Part shown: piece by piece, positions 25,128 through 32,837 of the stretch
How positions within the stretch are numbered: the stretch's first letter is position 1
How the letters are laid out: the number at the start of each line of letters is the position of its first letter
Assembly (NCBI GenBank): GCA_036744005.1
Contig: DAINOJ010000001.1
Location: 1-64,000, forward strand
Reading direction: 5' to 3'
From: CALCNS01 sp937897315
GTDB taxonomy: Bacteria > Bacillota > JAAYKD01
Length of the DNA stretch: 64,000 nucleotides
Notes under the pieces: model-generated
Database searches by the model: none
What the model was told of the DNA's origin: nothing
What the model saw: only the letters and a program-made list of their open reading frames with translations
Translations under genes and position numbers: made by a program

Positions 25128-26189
25128 ATGGATCGGAATCAGAAAATGTGGATGTTAGCAACCGGTGGATTGACGGGGTTGTTCGCTGTCTTATTGGTTC
25201 GCTTTGGAAACCCGGCCAATATGGGCTTCTGTATCGCTTGTTTCTTACGTGACATGGCCGGCAGCATGAAACTACACCAGGCAGCAGTCGTTCAATATAT
25301 GAGACCGGAGATTGCTGGCCTCATCTTGGGTGCGTTCATCATGTCGGTCGCGAGTAAGGAATATCAATCCAAAGGTGGCTCTTCCCCTGTTACTCGTTTT
25401 GTTTTGGGTATTCTCGTCATGATCGGAGCTCTCATGTTTTTAGGTTGTCCTCTGCGTATGGTGTTGAGGTTGGCAGGTGGAGATCTGAATGCCATAGCAG
25501 GTCTGCTTGGCTTTGTGGTAGGTATCGGAATTGGCATCTTCTTCTTACAAAAAGGATTTTCTTTGCGTAGAACATATGTCCAAAATCCTATGGAAGGATC
25601 CATGATGACGATTTTGATTTCCGGTTTCTTTATCGCTTCCCTTGCTGTGCCCCTGTGGTTTGCTCGCAGTACCAGTGGACCAGGAGCCAGTGCAGCGCCT
25701 TGGTTGTTGGCTTTAGTAGTAGGAGGAATTTTAGGAGCGCTAGCTTACAAAACCAGACTATGTACGGTCGGTGGGATTCGAGATGCCGTCATGTTCCGCG
25801 ACTTTCATTTGCTAAGCGGTTTTTTAGCTATATTTGTCTTTGCTTTGGTTGCTAATCTCGTTAATGGGACCTTTAAGATTGGTTGGACGGGGCAACCGAT
25901 TGCACATACCGATTTTCTCTGGAATGCGATGGGTATGGTATTAGTCGGGTTTGCTTCGGCTTTACTAGGTGGATGTCCATTAAGACAACTCATCCTAGCC
26001 GGTGGAGGAAACAGCGATTCCGCTATAACAATCTTTGGCTTACTGGTGGGAGCAGCCATATCTCATAATTGGGGACTCGCTTCATCCGCTGCAGGTCCGA
26101 CTCCTGCTGGCAAAATTGCGGTCGTCGCGGGATTAATCATCACGTTGTTGATTGCTTTGATGAATCGTTCGAAAGGAGCACAAAAATGA
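25128..26189 (+). CDS. yedE: YedE-family selenium/sulfur-associated membrane protein
   Basis: A 353-residue polytopic inner-membrane protein of the YeeE/YedE group with about nine or ten helices and two sulfur-transport-like repeats. The N-terminal stretch NMGFCIACFLRDMAGSMKLHQ and VVQYMRPEIAGLILGAF match the selenium-metabolism YedE subgroup. Conserved cysteines appear in FCIACF, FLGCPLRM, TRLCTVGGIRD and GGCPLRQLI, suited to passing thiosulfate-like or selenium-bearing groups across the membrane. ATG 25128 follows AAAGAGG. The stop overlaps the yedF start (ATGA), so the two are coupled. Transport substrate is unproven; genome context of the subgroup supports selenium. Confidence 0.9.
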   Translation: MDRNQKMWMLATGGLTGLFAVLLVRFGNPANMGFCIACFLRDMAGSMKLHQAAVVQYMRPEIAGLILGAFIMSVASKEYQSKGGSSPVTRFVLGILVMIGALMFLGCPLRMVLRLAGGDLNAIAGLLGFVVGIGIGIFFLQKGFSLRRTYVQNPMEGSMMTILISGFFIASLAVPLWFARSTSGPGASAAPWLLALVVGGILGALAYKTRLCTVGGIRDAVMFRDFHLLSGFLAIFVFALVANLVNGTFKIGWTGQPIAHTDFLWNAMGMVLVGFASALLGGCPLRQLILAGGGNSDSAITIFGLLVGAAISHNWGLASSAAGPTPAGKIAVVAGLIITLLIALMNRSKGAQK

Positions 26190-26389
26190 AAACAGTGGAT
26201 GCCAGAGGATTATCTTGTCCCGAACCCGTCTTGTTGACTCGGAAAGCGGTCAGCCAAGGATTACCTATGGAAGTCTATGTCGATCATGAAGTAGCGTTGG
26301 AAAACATTCTGCGATTCTGCTCTAAAGAAAATCTGAAAGCAGAATTTCAAAAAAAAGAAGAATACTACCTCATACATATCGAAAAATGA
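26186..26389 (+). CDS. yedF: YedF/TusA-like sulfur or selenium carrier
   Basis: A 67-residue SirA/TusA-fold protein with the diagnostic CPxP helix start (VDARGLSCPEPVLLTRKAV, Cys11-Pro-Glu-Pro), where Cys11 is expected to carry a persulfide or selenide. It is the short form; many selenium-associated YedF proteins have an additional C-terminal DsrE-like domain of over 100 residues, absent here and perhaps replaced in part by the next gene. ATG 26186 overlaps the yedE stop, and its own stop overlaps the DUF3343 start. Too short a frame upstream of this ATG belongs to yedE. Confidence 0.9.
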   Translation: MKTVDARGLSCPEPVLLTRKAVSQGLPMEVYVDHEVALENILRFCSKENLKAEFQKKEEYYLIHIEK

Positions 26390-26637
26390 TGAGTAAAGTG
26401 TATATCGCTACCTTTCATACGCATTTTGGGGCGATGCAATTACATCGTCGTCTCAAAGCAGGTGGAGTGGAGTCTCTCGTCATGCCTGTCCCACGTAGCT
26501 TATCATCCTCCTGTGGAATTTGTGTACGATTTATATCGGAGTCCCCTTTGGATTGGCAAGATGCAGAAGATTTGGAGCAAATTGTGTTATATGAACAGGG
26601 GAAACCCTATACAGTGCTGTTTCATAAGGATGACTAA
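26386..26637 (+). CDS. DUF3343 small protein, putative Se/S carrier
   Basis: An 83-residue protein of the DUF3343 family, which is repeatedly found beside YedE and YedF. A beta-alpha start (KVYIATFHTHFGAMQLHRRLKAGG) leads to the conserved PVPRSLSSSCGICVRF segment with Cys43 and Cys46 available to hold sulfur or selenium. Two start codons are possible, ATG 26386 (overlapping yedF) and ATG 26389. It is the last gene before the terminator at 26644-26688. The carrier role is a family-level proposal, not shown biochemically as far as I know. Confidence 0.88.
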   Translation: MMSKVYIATFHTHFGAMQLHRRLKAGGVESLVMPVPRSLSSSCGICVRFISESPLDWQDAEDLEQIVLYEQGKPYTVLFHKDD

Positions 26638-26643
26638 AAAAAA

Positions 26644-26688
26644 GGAAACCTTCGCTTACATAAGTTTTGTGGGCGTAGGTTTTTTTTC
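26644..26688 (+). terminator. Terminator of yedE-yedF-DUF3343
   Basis: Arms AAACCT plus CGC and GCG plus AGGTTT form an interrupted stem with a long loop, followed by a T8 run. It closes the selenium locus before the isc promoter. Confidence 0.7.
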
Positions 26689-26726
26689 ATCAGCTAAGAA
26701 ATCGCGAAAAAAATCTTTTTCCTATC

Positions 26727-26755
26727 TTGACATATTCCTAGTTAAGAGGTAGGAT
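26727..26755 (+). promoter_or_regulatory. Promoter and Rrf2-type operator of the isc operon
   Basis: A perfect -35 TTGACA (26727-26732), 17-base spacer and -10 TAGGAT (26750-26755). An inverted repeat TCCTA (26736-26740) and TAGGA (26750-26754) lies between and over the -10, the position expected for an autorepressing Rrf2/IscR-family protein. Confidence 0.7.
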
Positions 26756-26801
26756 ATAAATACAAAGCCGACTAGGCAGATAGGAATTAAGAGGTGATTC
26801 T

Positions 26802-27224
26802 ATGAAGTTCTCAACGCGCAGTGAATATGGGTTGCGGGCGATGGTCGTGTTGGCCGGAATTGAAGATGCAACACCGGTTTCTCTACGCCAAATTGCTTCT
26901 TTGGAACAAATATCGGAGCAGTATTTGGAACAGATTTTCATGGATCTAAAAAAGGCAGAGTTGGTGCAAAGTATACGTGGTGCTTATGGCGGGTATCTTT
27001 TGGCCAGGGATGCATCTGAAATATCGATTCGACAGATATTAGAGGTTTTAGAAGGACCTATTTTTCATTGCGAGTGTTTAGGTAAAGATGGTGAGCAACC
27101 TTCCTGTAGTTTTAAAGAGGAACCTTGTATCGTTCAGGTTGTTTGGAGAAGACTTCAAGATGGGATGGATCATATACTAGAAGGTATGAATTTGCGAGAT
27201 TTGCAACAGGGAAAATATCTATAG
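26802..27224 (+). CDS. iscR: Rrf2-family regulator, IscR-like
   Basis: A 140-residue winged-helix regulator: MKFSTRSEYGLRAMVVLAG and the recognition region ISEQYLEQIFMDLKKAELVQSIRGAYGGY are typical of Rrf2/IscR. Cysteines 90, 92, 102 and 109 lie in the segment that holds the Fe-S cluster in IscR, so cluster sensing is plausible; cysteine-synthesis regulators such as CymR lack this set. The gene heads iscS-iscU-trxB and carries an inverted repeat over its own promoter, so feedback control by Fe-S status is the simplest model. ATG 26802 follows TAAGAGGTGATTCT. I use the symbol by analogy; orthology to E. coli IscR is not demonstrated. Confidence 0.85.
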   Translation: MKFSTRSEYGLRAMVVLAGIEDATPVSLRQIASLEQISEQYLEQIFMDLKKAELVQSIRGAYGGYLLARDASEISIRQILEVLEGPIFHCECLGKDGEQPSCSFKEEPCIVQVVWRRLQDGMDHILEGMNLRDLQQGKYL

Positions 27225-27245
27225 AGAAAAGAGAGGACGGATATC

Positions 27246-28424
27246 ATGAAGAGTATTTACATGGATCATGCCGCTACCACTCCGGTAGATCCAAGAGTTC
27301 TGGAGGCGATGTTGCCAACCCTGACCCAAGTATATGGTAATGCTTCGAGTGTTCACCATATTGGTCAGGAAGCCAGAAAGCTTGTGGAAGAGGCTAGAGA
27401 AAAAGTCGCAACAGCGCTTAACGCGAAACCGGGTGAAATTTTCTTCACTGCGGGAGGAACCGAAGCCGATAACTTGGCTGTATTAGGGGTTGCTGAAGCA
27501 TTGAAAGAGAAGAAAGGTCGACATGTCATTACGACCGGGATTGAACATCACGCGATTTTTGACAGTTTTCTCTGGTTAAAGGAGAACGGCTACGAAGTCA
27601 CAGAAGTACCCGTAGATGAATACGGAAGAGTGAACCCTTTAGATGTGGAAAAAGCCATTCGTAGCGATACGATTTTAGTTAGTATCATGCATGCCAATAA
27701 TGAGATTGGCACCATACAACCGATTGCTGAAATTGGTGCGATTACTCGTGCGAAAGGTGTTTACTTTCACGTGGATGCCGTTCAGACGGTAGGACATATT
27801 CCGGTGGACGTTCAATCCATGAATATTGATTTATTGTCTTTGGCCGCACACAAGTTCTATGGACCCAAAGGGGTCGGTGCTTTGTTTTTGCGAAGAGGGG
27901 TTCGTATCAAACAACATCTGCATGGCGGAGCTCAAGAGCGAGGGCTACGCCCCGGTACGGAGAACGTTCCCGGCATTGTTGGCATGGGGAAAGCCATTGA
28001 AATTGCCATCGCCACTATGCGGGAAGAAGCAGATAAAGAAAGAGTACTTCGAGACAAACTCATTGCTGGGCTCTTGCAAATCTCCGATGTGCGGTTAAAT
28101 GGCCATCCTACAGAGCGCTTACCGGGTAATGTGAATGTCAGTATCTCTTATATCGAAGGGGAATCCATTTTGCTTTCGCTGGACTTACAAGGAATCTGTG
28201 CTTCCAGTGGCTCTGCTTGCACCTCCGGAAGTTTAGAACCTTCTCATGTCTTATTGAACATCGGATTAGATCATCCCACAGCCCATGGGTCCTTGCGGCT
28301 TACTCTCGGTCGACAAAATACCATGGATGAAGTCGATTATGTCCTAAATGTGTTACCGGAAATTGTTCAACGGCTGCGCCAAATGTCGCCCATTTGGCCA
28401 GCAAATCTCATTCAAGAAAAATAG
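27246..28424 (+). CDS. iscS: Cysteine desulfurase (NifS/IscS)
   Basis: PLP enzyme that takes sulfur from L-cysteine as an enzyme persulfide and delivers it to the scaffold. The 392-residue product starts IYMDHAATTPVDPRVLEAM, has the PLP motif VDAVQTVGHIPVD, the Schiff-base Lys in SLAAHKFYGPKG and the active-site loop ASSGSACTSG with Cys325 in a long flexible arm, which marks the IscS/NifS group rather than SufS. The gene begins 21 bases after iscR and iscU follows 14 bases later. ATG 27246 follows AGAGAGGACGGATATC. It is distinct from the desulfurase-like gene of the adjacent selenium locus. Confidence 0.95.
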   Translation: MKSIYMDHAATTPVDPRVLEAMLPTLTQVYGNASSVHHIGQEARKLVEEAREKVATALNAKPGEIFFTAGGTEADNLAVLGVAEALKEKKGRHVITTGIEHHAIFDSFLWLKENGYEVTEVPVDEYGRVNPLDVEKAIRSDTILVSIMHANNEIGTIQPIAEIGAITRAKGVYFHVDAVQTVGHIPVDVQSMNIDLLSLAAHKFYGPKGVGALFLRRGVRIKQHLHGGAQERGLRPGTENVPGIVGMGKAIEIAIATMREEADKERVLRDKLIAGLLQISDVRLNGHPTERLPGNVNVSISYIEGESILLSLDLQGICASSGSACTSGSLEPSHVLLNIGLDHPTAHGSLRLTLGRQNTMDEVDYVLNVLPEIVQRLRQMSPIWPANLIQEK

Positions 28425-28438
28425 GAAGGAAGAATAAC

Positions 28439-28816
28439 ATGCAATATACCGATAAAGTACTCGACCATTTCCAGAAACCCAGAAATTTGGGTCAAATTCC
28501 CAATGCCAGTGGGGTTGGGGAAGTGGGTAATGCCACTTGTGGAGACATTATGCGTATCTATCTTTCCATTGAGAACGATGTGATTGTGGATGTGAAATTC
28601 CAAACCTATGGCTGTGGAGCAGCAGTTGCTACGACCTCCATGTTAACAGAACTGGTCAAAGGAAAGACTTTGGAGGAAGCCTTATTGGTCACGAATGCCG
28701 ATGTAGCCAAAGAATTGGGAGGGTTACCACCGGTGAAGATGCATTGTTCGAATTTAGCAGCCGATGCATTGAAAGTGGCGATCGAAGATTATAGAAAGCA
28801 TCAAAAGGGTGAGTAA
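28439..28816 (+). CDS. iscU: Fe-S scaffold protein IscU/NifU N-domain
   Basis: A 125-residue scaffold for building [2Fe-2S] and [4Fe-4S] clusters from IscS-derived sulfur. All three cluster cysteines are present: GNATCGDIM, KFQTYGCGAAVATTSML and VKMHCSNLAADAL, with the stabilising Asp after the first Cys. It lacks the C-terminal NifU Fe-S domains. ATG 28439 follows AGGAAGGAAGAATAAC; a longer in-frame reading would start within iscS. trxB begins two bases after the stop. No hscA, hscB or fdx is present, consistent with reduced Firmicutes ISC operons. Confidence 0.93.
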   Translation: MQYTDKVLDHFQKPRNLGQIPNASGVGEVGNATCGDIMRIYLSIENDVIVDVKFQTYGCGAAVATTSMLTELVKGKTLEEALLVTNADVAKELGGLPPVKMHCSNLAADALKVAIEDYRKHQKGE

Positions 28817-28817
28817 G

Positions 28818-29744
28818 ATGAAAACCAGCACAGAAATCGTGATCATCGGTTCCGGACCGGCAGGTATGGCGGCTGCTTTGTATGCTAGCAGAGCAGGACG
28901 CGAAACCGTGATGATTGAAAAGTATTATCCAGGGGGACAGGCCTTTCAAACCTTTCACATTGAGAACTATCCTGGAATTAAGAGCATCGATGGACCGGGT
29001 CTTTCGGAAGTGATGAGTGAGCAGGCGACTTCCTTTGGAGCGAAACTGATGATTCAAGAGATCCGATCTATGGAGCTGCATACAAATCCCAAGAGGATTA
29101 CCTTTCGAAACGGAGATGAACTGGAAGCCCAAGCGGTCATTTTAGCGATGGGGGCTCAGCCAAAACACATGGAAGTGGTCGGCGAAAAGGAGTATACCGG
29201 GAAAGGTGTTTCGTATTGTGCCACATGTGATGGAGCGTTTTATCGGGGTAAGGAAATTGCCGTCGTAGGTGGAGGAGATTCTGCGTTGGAAGAAACCTTA
29301 TTTTTAACTCGCTTCGCTTCCAAAGTGACGATTGTGCATCGTCGTAACGAGTTCCGCGCGACCAAAATTATCCAAGACCGCATCAGAAAAGAGGAGAAGG
29401 TCACCTTGCTGACTCCTTATACGGTGAAAGAAGTCACGGGTAACGAGAAAATGACGGGATTACAACTTGTTCATCGCGAAACCAATGAAGAGCTCTTCTT
29501 ACCGGCAGCAGGAGTATTCGTCTATGTCGGTTATGCACCACAAACGGAATTAGTAGCAGACCAAGTCGAGATGAATCAAAACTATGTAGTGGCGGACGAG
29601 GTCACTTTAGCAACATCTGTACCAGGGGTGTTTGCCGCGGGAGATTTAAGAGTCAAAACGCTTCGTCAAGTGGTCACTGCGGTTGCCGATGGTGCGATTG
29701 CTGCAGTCAGTGCAGATCACTGGTTAGACCATCAAGGTCAATAA
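28818..29744 (+). CDS. trxB: Thioredoxin reductase
   Basis: NADPH-dependent FAD enzyme of 308 residues that reduces thioredoxin or a related partner. The FAD site GSGPAGMAAALYASRAG, redox pair C134-A-T-C137 in SYCATCDG, the NADPH site VVGGGDSALEE and the C-terminal FAD contact VFAAGDLRVKTLRQV are all in order. Use of the pair CATC is the classic low-molecular-weight type. ATG 28818 follows AAAGGGTGAGTAAG. Being in the isc operon suggests it supplies electrons for persulfide release or keeps the cluster machinery reduced; ferredoxin-dependent relatives exist and the donor is not certain. Confidence 0.93.
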   Translation: MKTSTEIVIIGSGPAGMAAALYASRAGRETVMIEKYYPGGQAFQTFHIENYPGIKSIDGPGLSEVMSEQATSFGAKLMIQEIRSMELHTNPKRITFRNGDELEAQAVILAMGAQPKHMEVVGEKEYTGKGVSYCATCDGAFYRGKEIAVVGGGDSALEETLFLTRFASKVTIVHRRNEFRATKIIQDRIRKEEKVTLLTPYTVKEVTGNEKMTGLQLVHRETNEELFLPAAGVFVYVGYAPQTELVADQVEMNQNYVVADEVTLATSVPGVFAAGDLRVKTLRQVVTAVADGAIAAVSADHWLDHQGQ

Positions 29745-29749
29745 TTCAT

Positions 29750-29786
29750 AGCATCCTGAGAAGATATTCTTAGGATGCTTTTTTCT
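29750..29786 (+). terminator. Terminator of the isc-trxB operon
   Basis: A 13-bp stem, AGCATCCTGAGAA against TTCTTAGGATGCT with one G-U pair and a GATA loop, followed by a T-run. Confidence 0.88.
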
Positions 29787-29835
29787 TAAAAACAAGGAAT
29801 CTACCATAATATAGCGAATTACTCTAAAAAATCCG

Positions 29836-29864
29836 TTGCTTTATGCTAGCTGTTGTGATATCAT
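29836..29864 (+). promoter_or_regulatory. Promoter of guaB
   Basis: TTGCTT (29836-29841), 17-base spacer, TATCAT (29859-29864), 33 bases before the guaB start. No guanine-riboswitch fold is seen in the short leader. Confidence 0.65.
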
Positions 29865-29897
29865 TTTAAAAATTTAAGAAAGAAGAGAGGGAGCATC

Positions 29898-31355
29898 ATG
29901 TCATTTCAAGATCGATTGATTGGTGAAGGTTTAACATTTGATGACGTATTGTTAGTTCCTGCCTACTCAGATGTGCTACCTAGGGAGACCGTTGTCAGTA
30001 GCCAGTTGACAAGTCGAATTAAATTAGGATTACCGATCATGAGTGCAGGAATGGACACGGTTACCGAAAGCCGTATGGCGATCGCTATGGCTCGCGAGGG
30101 TGGCATTGGTGTGATCCATGCAAACATGGATATTGACCGTCAAGCTCAGGAGGTCATGAAAGTAAAGCGAAGTGAGCATGGTGTAATTACCGATCCTTTT
30201 TTCCTTTCTCCGGAAAATACGGTCTATGAAGCATTAGAACTGATGGAGCGATATCGCATTTCTGGTGTTCCCATTGTGGTTGGTACAAAATTAGTAGGAA
30301 TACTGACCAACCGAGATATTCGTTTTCTCGATAGATATGATGTAGCCATTGGTGAAGTCATGACGACCGAGCATCTCATTACCGCACCTGCAGGTATCAG
30401 TTTAATCGATGCCAAGAAAACAATGCAGCAGTTTAAGATTGAGAAATTACCTTTGGTGGACGAGCAAATGAATCTTAAAGGTTTGATTACCATTAAGGAC
30501 ATAGAGAAATCCAGGCAATACCCCAATAGCGCACGGGATTCCAGAGGACGTCTGGTCGTAGCAGCTGCCGTGAGTATTAATAAAGACAGCATGATGCGCG
30601 CAGAACGTTTGGTTCAAGCCGGTGTGGACGCGTTGGTATTGGATAGCGCCCATGGTCATAGCCTAGGTGTTATTGAAAAAGTGAGAGAGATCAAACGAAG
30701 TTACCCTCAAGTCGATATTATTGCCGGTAATGTTGCAACAGCGGAAGCGACGAAGGCGCTGATTGAAGCAGGTGCGGATGCCATCAAGGTAGGTATTGGT
30801 CCTGGTTCCATTTGCACCACTCGAGTGGTAGCCGGGGTTGGCGTACCTCAAATCACAGCGGTTGCCAATTGCGCCGAGGCCGCCTTAGGATCCGGTGTCA
30901 CCATTATTGCGGATGGTGGTATCAAATATTCCGGCGATATGATTAAAGCTCTAGCTGCCGGTGCCCATGTGGTCATGGTTGGCAATCTGCTGGCGGGAAC
31001 CGAAGAATCTCCCGGTGAAACAATTATCTATCAGGGAAGAAGCTATAAATTATACCGTGGGATGGGCTCTTTAGGAGCAATGGCGGAAGGGTCCAAAGCC
31101 AGATACTTCCAGGAAGAAGCCAAAAAGCTGGTACCGGAGGGAATTGAAGGACGAGTTCCTTTCAAAGGTCCTGTTTCAGATACTTTGTTCCAGTTGGTTG
31201 GCGGGATTAAAGCTGGCATGGGATATTGTGGATGCCGCACTCTAACAGACTTGCGCAAAAACGCTAAGTTTGTCCGAATTACTTCAGCCGGCTTGAAGGA
31301 AAGTCATCCACATGACGTTACCATTACTCGTGAGGCACCAAATTACAGCGTATAA
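29898..31355 (+). CDS. guaB: IMP dehydrogenase
   Basis: Oxidises IMP to XMP with NAD+, committing purines to GMP. The 485-residue protein has the TIM barrel interrupted by a CBS pair (about residues 95-200). Hallmarks are LTFDDVLLVPAYSDVLP, MDTVTESRMAIAMAREGG, the catalytic Cys306 in GPGSICTTRVV, the DGGIKYSGD phosphate site and the mobile flap Arg-Tyr in YRGMGSLGAM and KARYFQEE. ATG 29898 follows GAGAGGGAGCATC. It is monocistronic between two terminators and lies about 30 kb from the pur operon, so coordinate control is not obvious from this region. Confidence 0.97.
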   Translation: MSFQDRLIGEGLTFDDVLLVPAYSDVLPRETVVSSQLTSRIKLGLPIMSAGMDTVTESRMAIAMAREGGIGVIHANMDIDRQAQEVMKVKRSEHGVITDPFFLSPENTVYEALELMERYRISGVPIVVGTKLVGILTNRDIRFLDRYDVAIGEVMTTEHLITAPAGISLIDAKKTMQQFKIEKLPLVDEQMNLKGLITIKDIEKSRQYPNSARDSRGRLVVAAAVSINKDSMMRAERLVQAGVDALVLDSAHGHSLGVIEKVREIKRSYPQVDIIAGNVATAEATKALIEAGADAIKVGIGPGSICTTRVVAGVGVPQITAVANCAEAALGSGVTIIADGGIKYSGDMIKALAAGAHVVMVGNLLAGTEESPGETIIYQGRSYKLYRGMGSLGAMAEGSKARYFQEEAKKLVPEGIEGRVPFKGPVSDTLFQLVGGIKAGMGYCGCRTLTDLRKNAKFVRITSAGLKESHPHDVTITREAPNYSV

Positions 31356-31364
31356 GATTTGAGT

Positions 31365-31398
31365 AGAACACTGTTCGATGAGAATGGTGTTCTTTTTT
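31365..31398 (+). terminator. Terminator of guaB
   Basis: Stem AGAACAC (31365-31371) against GTGTTCT (31387-31393) followed by T-rich sequence. Confidence 0.8.
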
Positions 31399-31501
31399 CG
31401 TTGCTTTAGAGGAAAAATCGTCGGATTTATATTGAAGAAGGGAAGAGCGGTGTGCAAAGAGAAGATAAACAAGAAATTGGCTATTGATTAGGAGGTGATA
31501 A

Positions 31502-32806
31502 ATGGTGCCCCGTTATCCAAAGATTACACCCCCTTTACTCCCCATGCCGCGAGCAGTCCGGTGGCATAAAGCCGATATTCAACTCCCTTCACCCTTTATT
31601 CTCAAAGTGTCTTCGGAAGATCTCATGGTATTAGGAGGAATCATTCAGGGTTTTATACAAAAAGTCGAAGAGCAGGTCGGTATCTCGGTCGATATCGACA
31701 CCTCCGAAGTTCCATATGAGGGCTTTCATTGTCAAATCACGACCAACGCAACTCGCTTTCGTCATGAGCAAGCATACCGTTTGGAAATTTCCGAACAGGC
31801 CATTCTTCTCGAATCCAAAAGCAAAATCGGTGCAGCGTATGCTCTACAAACACTTTTACAAATATTTTTGTTTAGTGGAAGAACCGTACCAACCTGTTAT
31901 ATCACGGATCATCCGGATGTAAAAATCAGAGGAGTGCACTTGGATTTGTTTGATGGAGGGATTCCTCAGCAGCACACCATGGAAGAACTCATCACCCTGA
32001 TGTCTGCATTGAAACTGAATAAGCTCGAGCTGTTCTGTGTAGATGAAGTGAGTCAAACCCAAATATCGGATTTGCAGATTTTCTTCTGGCAAAAATTCGC
32101 ACAGGAACGTATGGTCGAGATGTCTTGGCATCGAGCAAGCCGAACAAACACCCAGGATACAGAGACGTGCTATGTGCATCCCAAAAGGTCTGCCTTTACC
32201 GGTATTCAACCAACCATACAGGACCTTAGCATCTTAAATCAAGAGTATTCTGGCTATAGCCTCCAATTTCAGGAAGTCACAGAAAAAGCACCCACATTTC
32301 TTTTTATGACCTACTCATTACTAGCATGGAGTAGTAAGCTGTGGTGTCAAGAGACGAATAAGGATCAAGATGGACATGCATGGCTAGATGAAATTTATTT
32401 TCACGAACGCAGCGGTTCCGCTGCATCCTTGTGTCATGGCTTAATCCATGCCTGCCCAAACAACCAGGAGGACTTACAGCATTGGGTAGAAGAACGATTT
32501 TTTGGTCCTAACTTGTCTAGGAGCAATCGACCTCTGACGGAAAATGAACTCATTGCATGGAAGCAATGGCGCGATAACGTGATTCGTGAAGTGGCTCAAT
32601 TGGAATACCTGGAGTTCCAAAGGGTCGGAGGGAAATGGTTTTTAAATGAACTACAACATACCTGCCAATGGTTGCTCATCGCTCTAGATGATGTAACAAA
32701 TCCAAACCCAGATCACCATAAAATCGAAAAAGCATTGAGAACATATCGGGACTATCGAAACCGGAGATATGTGGCGAAAACTACAGCTCTGTTTCGTTCG
32801 AAATAG
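31502..32806 (+). CDS. Truncated GH20-like protein, catalytic residues not seen
   Basis: A 434-residue cytoplasmic protein whose first half reads like beta-N-acetylhexosaminidase: a non-catalytic GH20b-type domain (about 20-130, ending EQAILLESKSKIGAAYALQTLLQI), the linker YITDHPDVKIRG, and the first barrel strand and helix RGVHLDLFDGG (143-153) with LMSALKLNKLELF. After about residue 190 the GH20 pattern stops; the catalytic Asp-Glu pair and later barrel motifs are absent, and the rest is a helical region of unknown family. No signal peptide. ATG 31502 follows a perfect AGGAGGTGAT. The frame is open and codes cleanly, so it is probably a repurposed protein rather than debris. Confidence 0.72.
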   Translation: MVPRYPKITPPLLPMPRAVRWHKADIQLPSPFILKVSSEDLMVLGGIIQGFIQKVEEQVGISVDIDTSEVPYEGFHCQITTNATRFRHEQAYRLEISEQAILLESKSKIGAAYALQTLLQIFLFSGRTVPTCYITDHPDVKIRGVHLDLFDGGIPQQHTMEELITLMSALKLNKLELFCVDEVSQTQISDLQIFFWQKFAQERMVEMSWHRASRTNTQDTETCYVHPKRSAFTGIQPTIQDLSILNQEYSGYSLQFQEVTEKAPTFLFMTYSLLAWSSKLWCQETNKDQDGHAWLDEIYFHERSGSAASLCHGLIHACPNNQEDLQHWVEERFFGPNLSRSNRPLTENELIAWKQWRDNVIREVAQLEYLEFQRVGGKWFLNELQHTCQWLLIALDDVTNPNPDHHKIEKALRTYRDYRNRRYVAKTTALFRSK

Positions 32807-32837
32807 AATCCAGTGAATACGCGAAGGAGGCACTCTC

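Noticed and set aside
25128..29744. Selenocysteine (in-frame TGA) within yedE, yedF, DUF3343 or trxB
   Set aside because: All four genes have ordinary Cys codons at their redox positions and no in-frame TGA before their natural stops.
29821..29897. A guanine or other riboswitch in the guaB leader
   Set aside because: The leader between the predicted start and the ribosome site is about 20 bases, too short for any known purine riboswitch.
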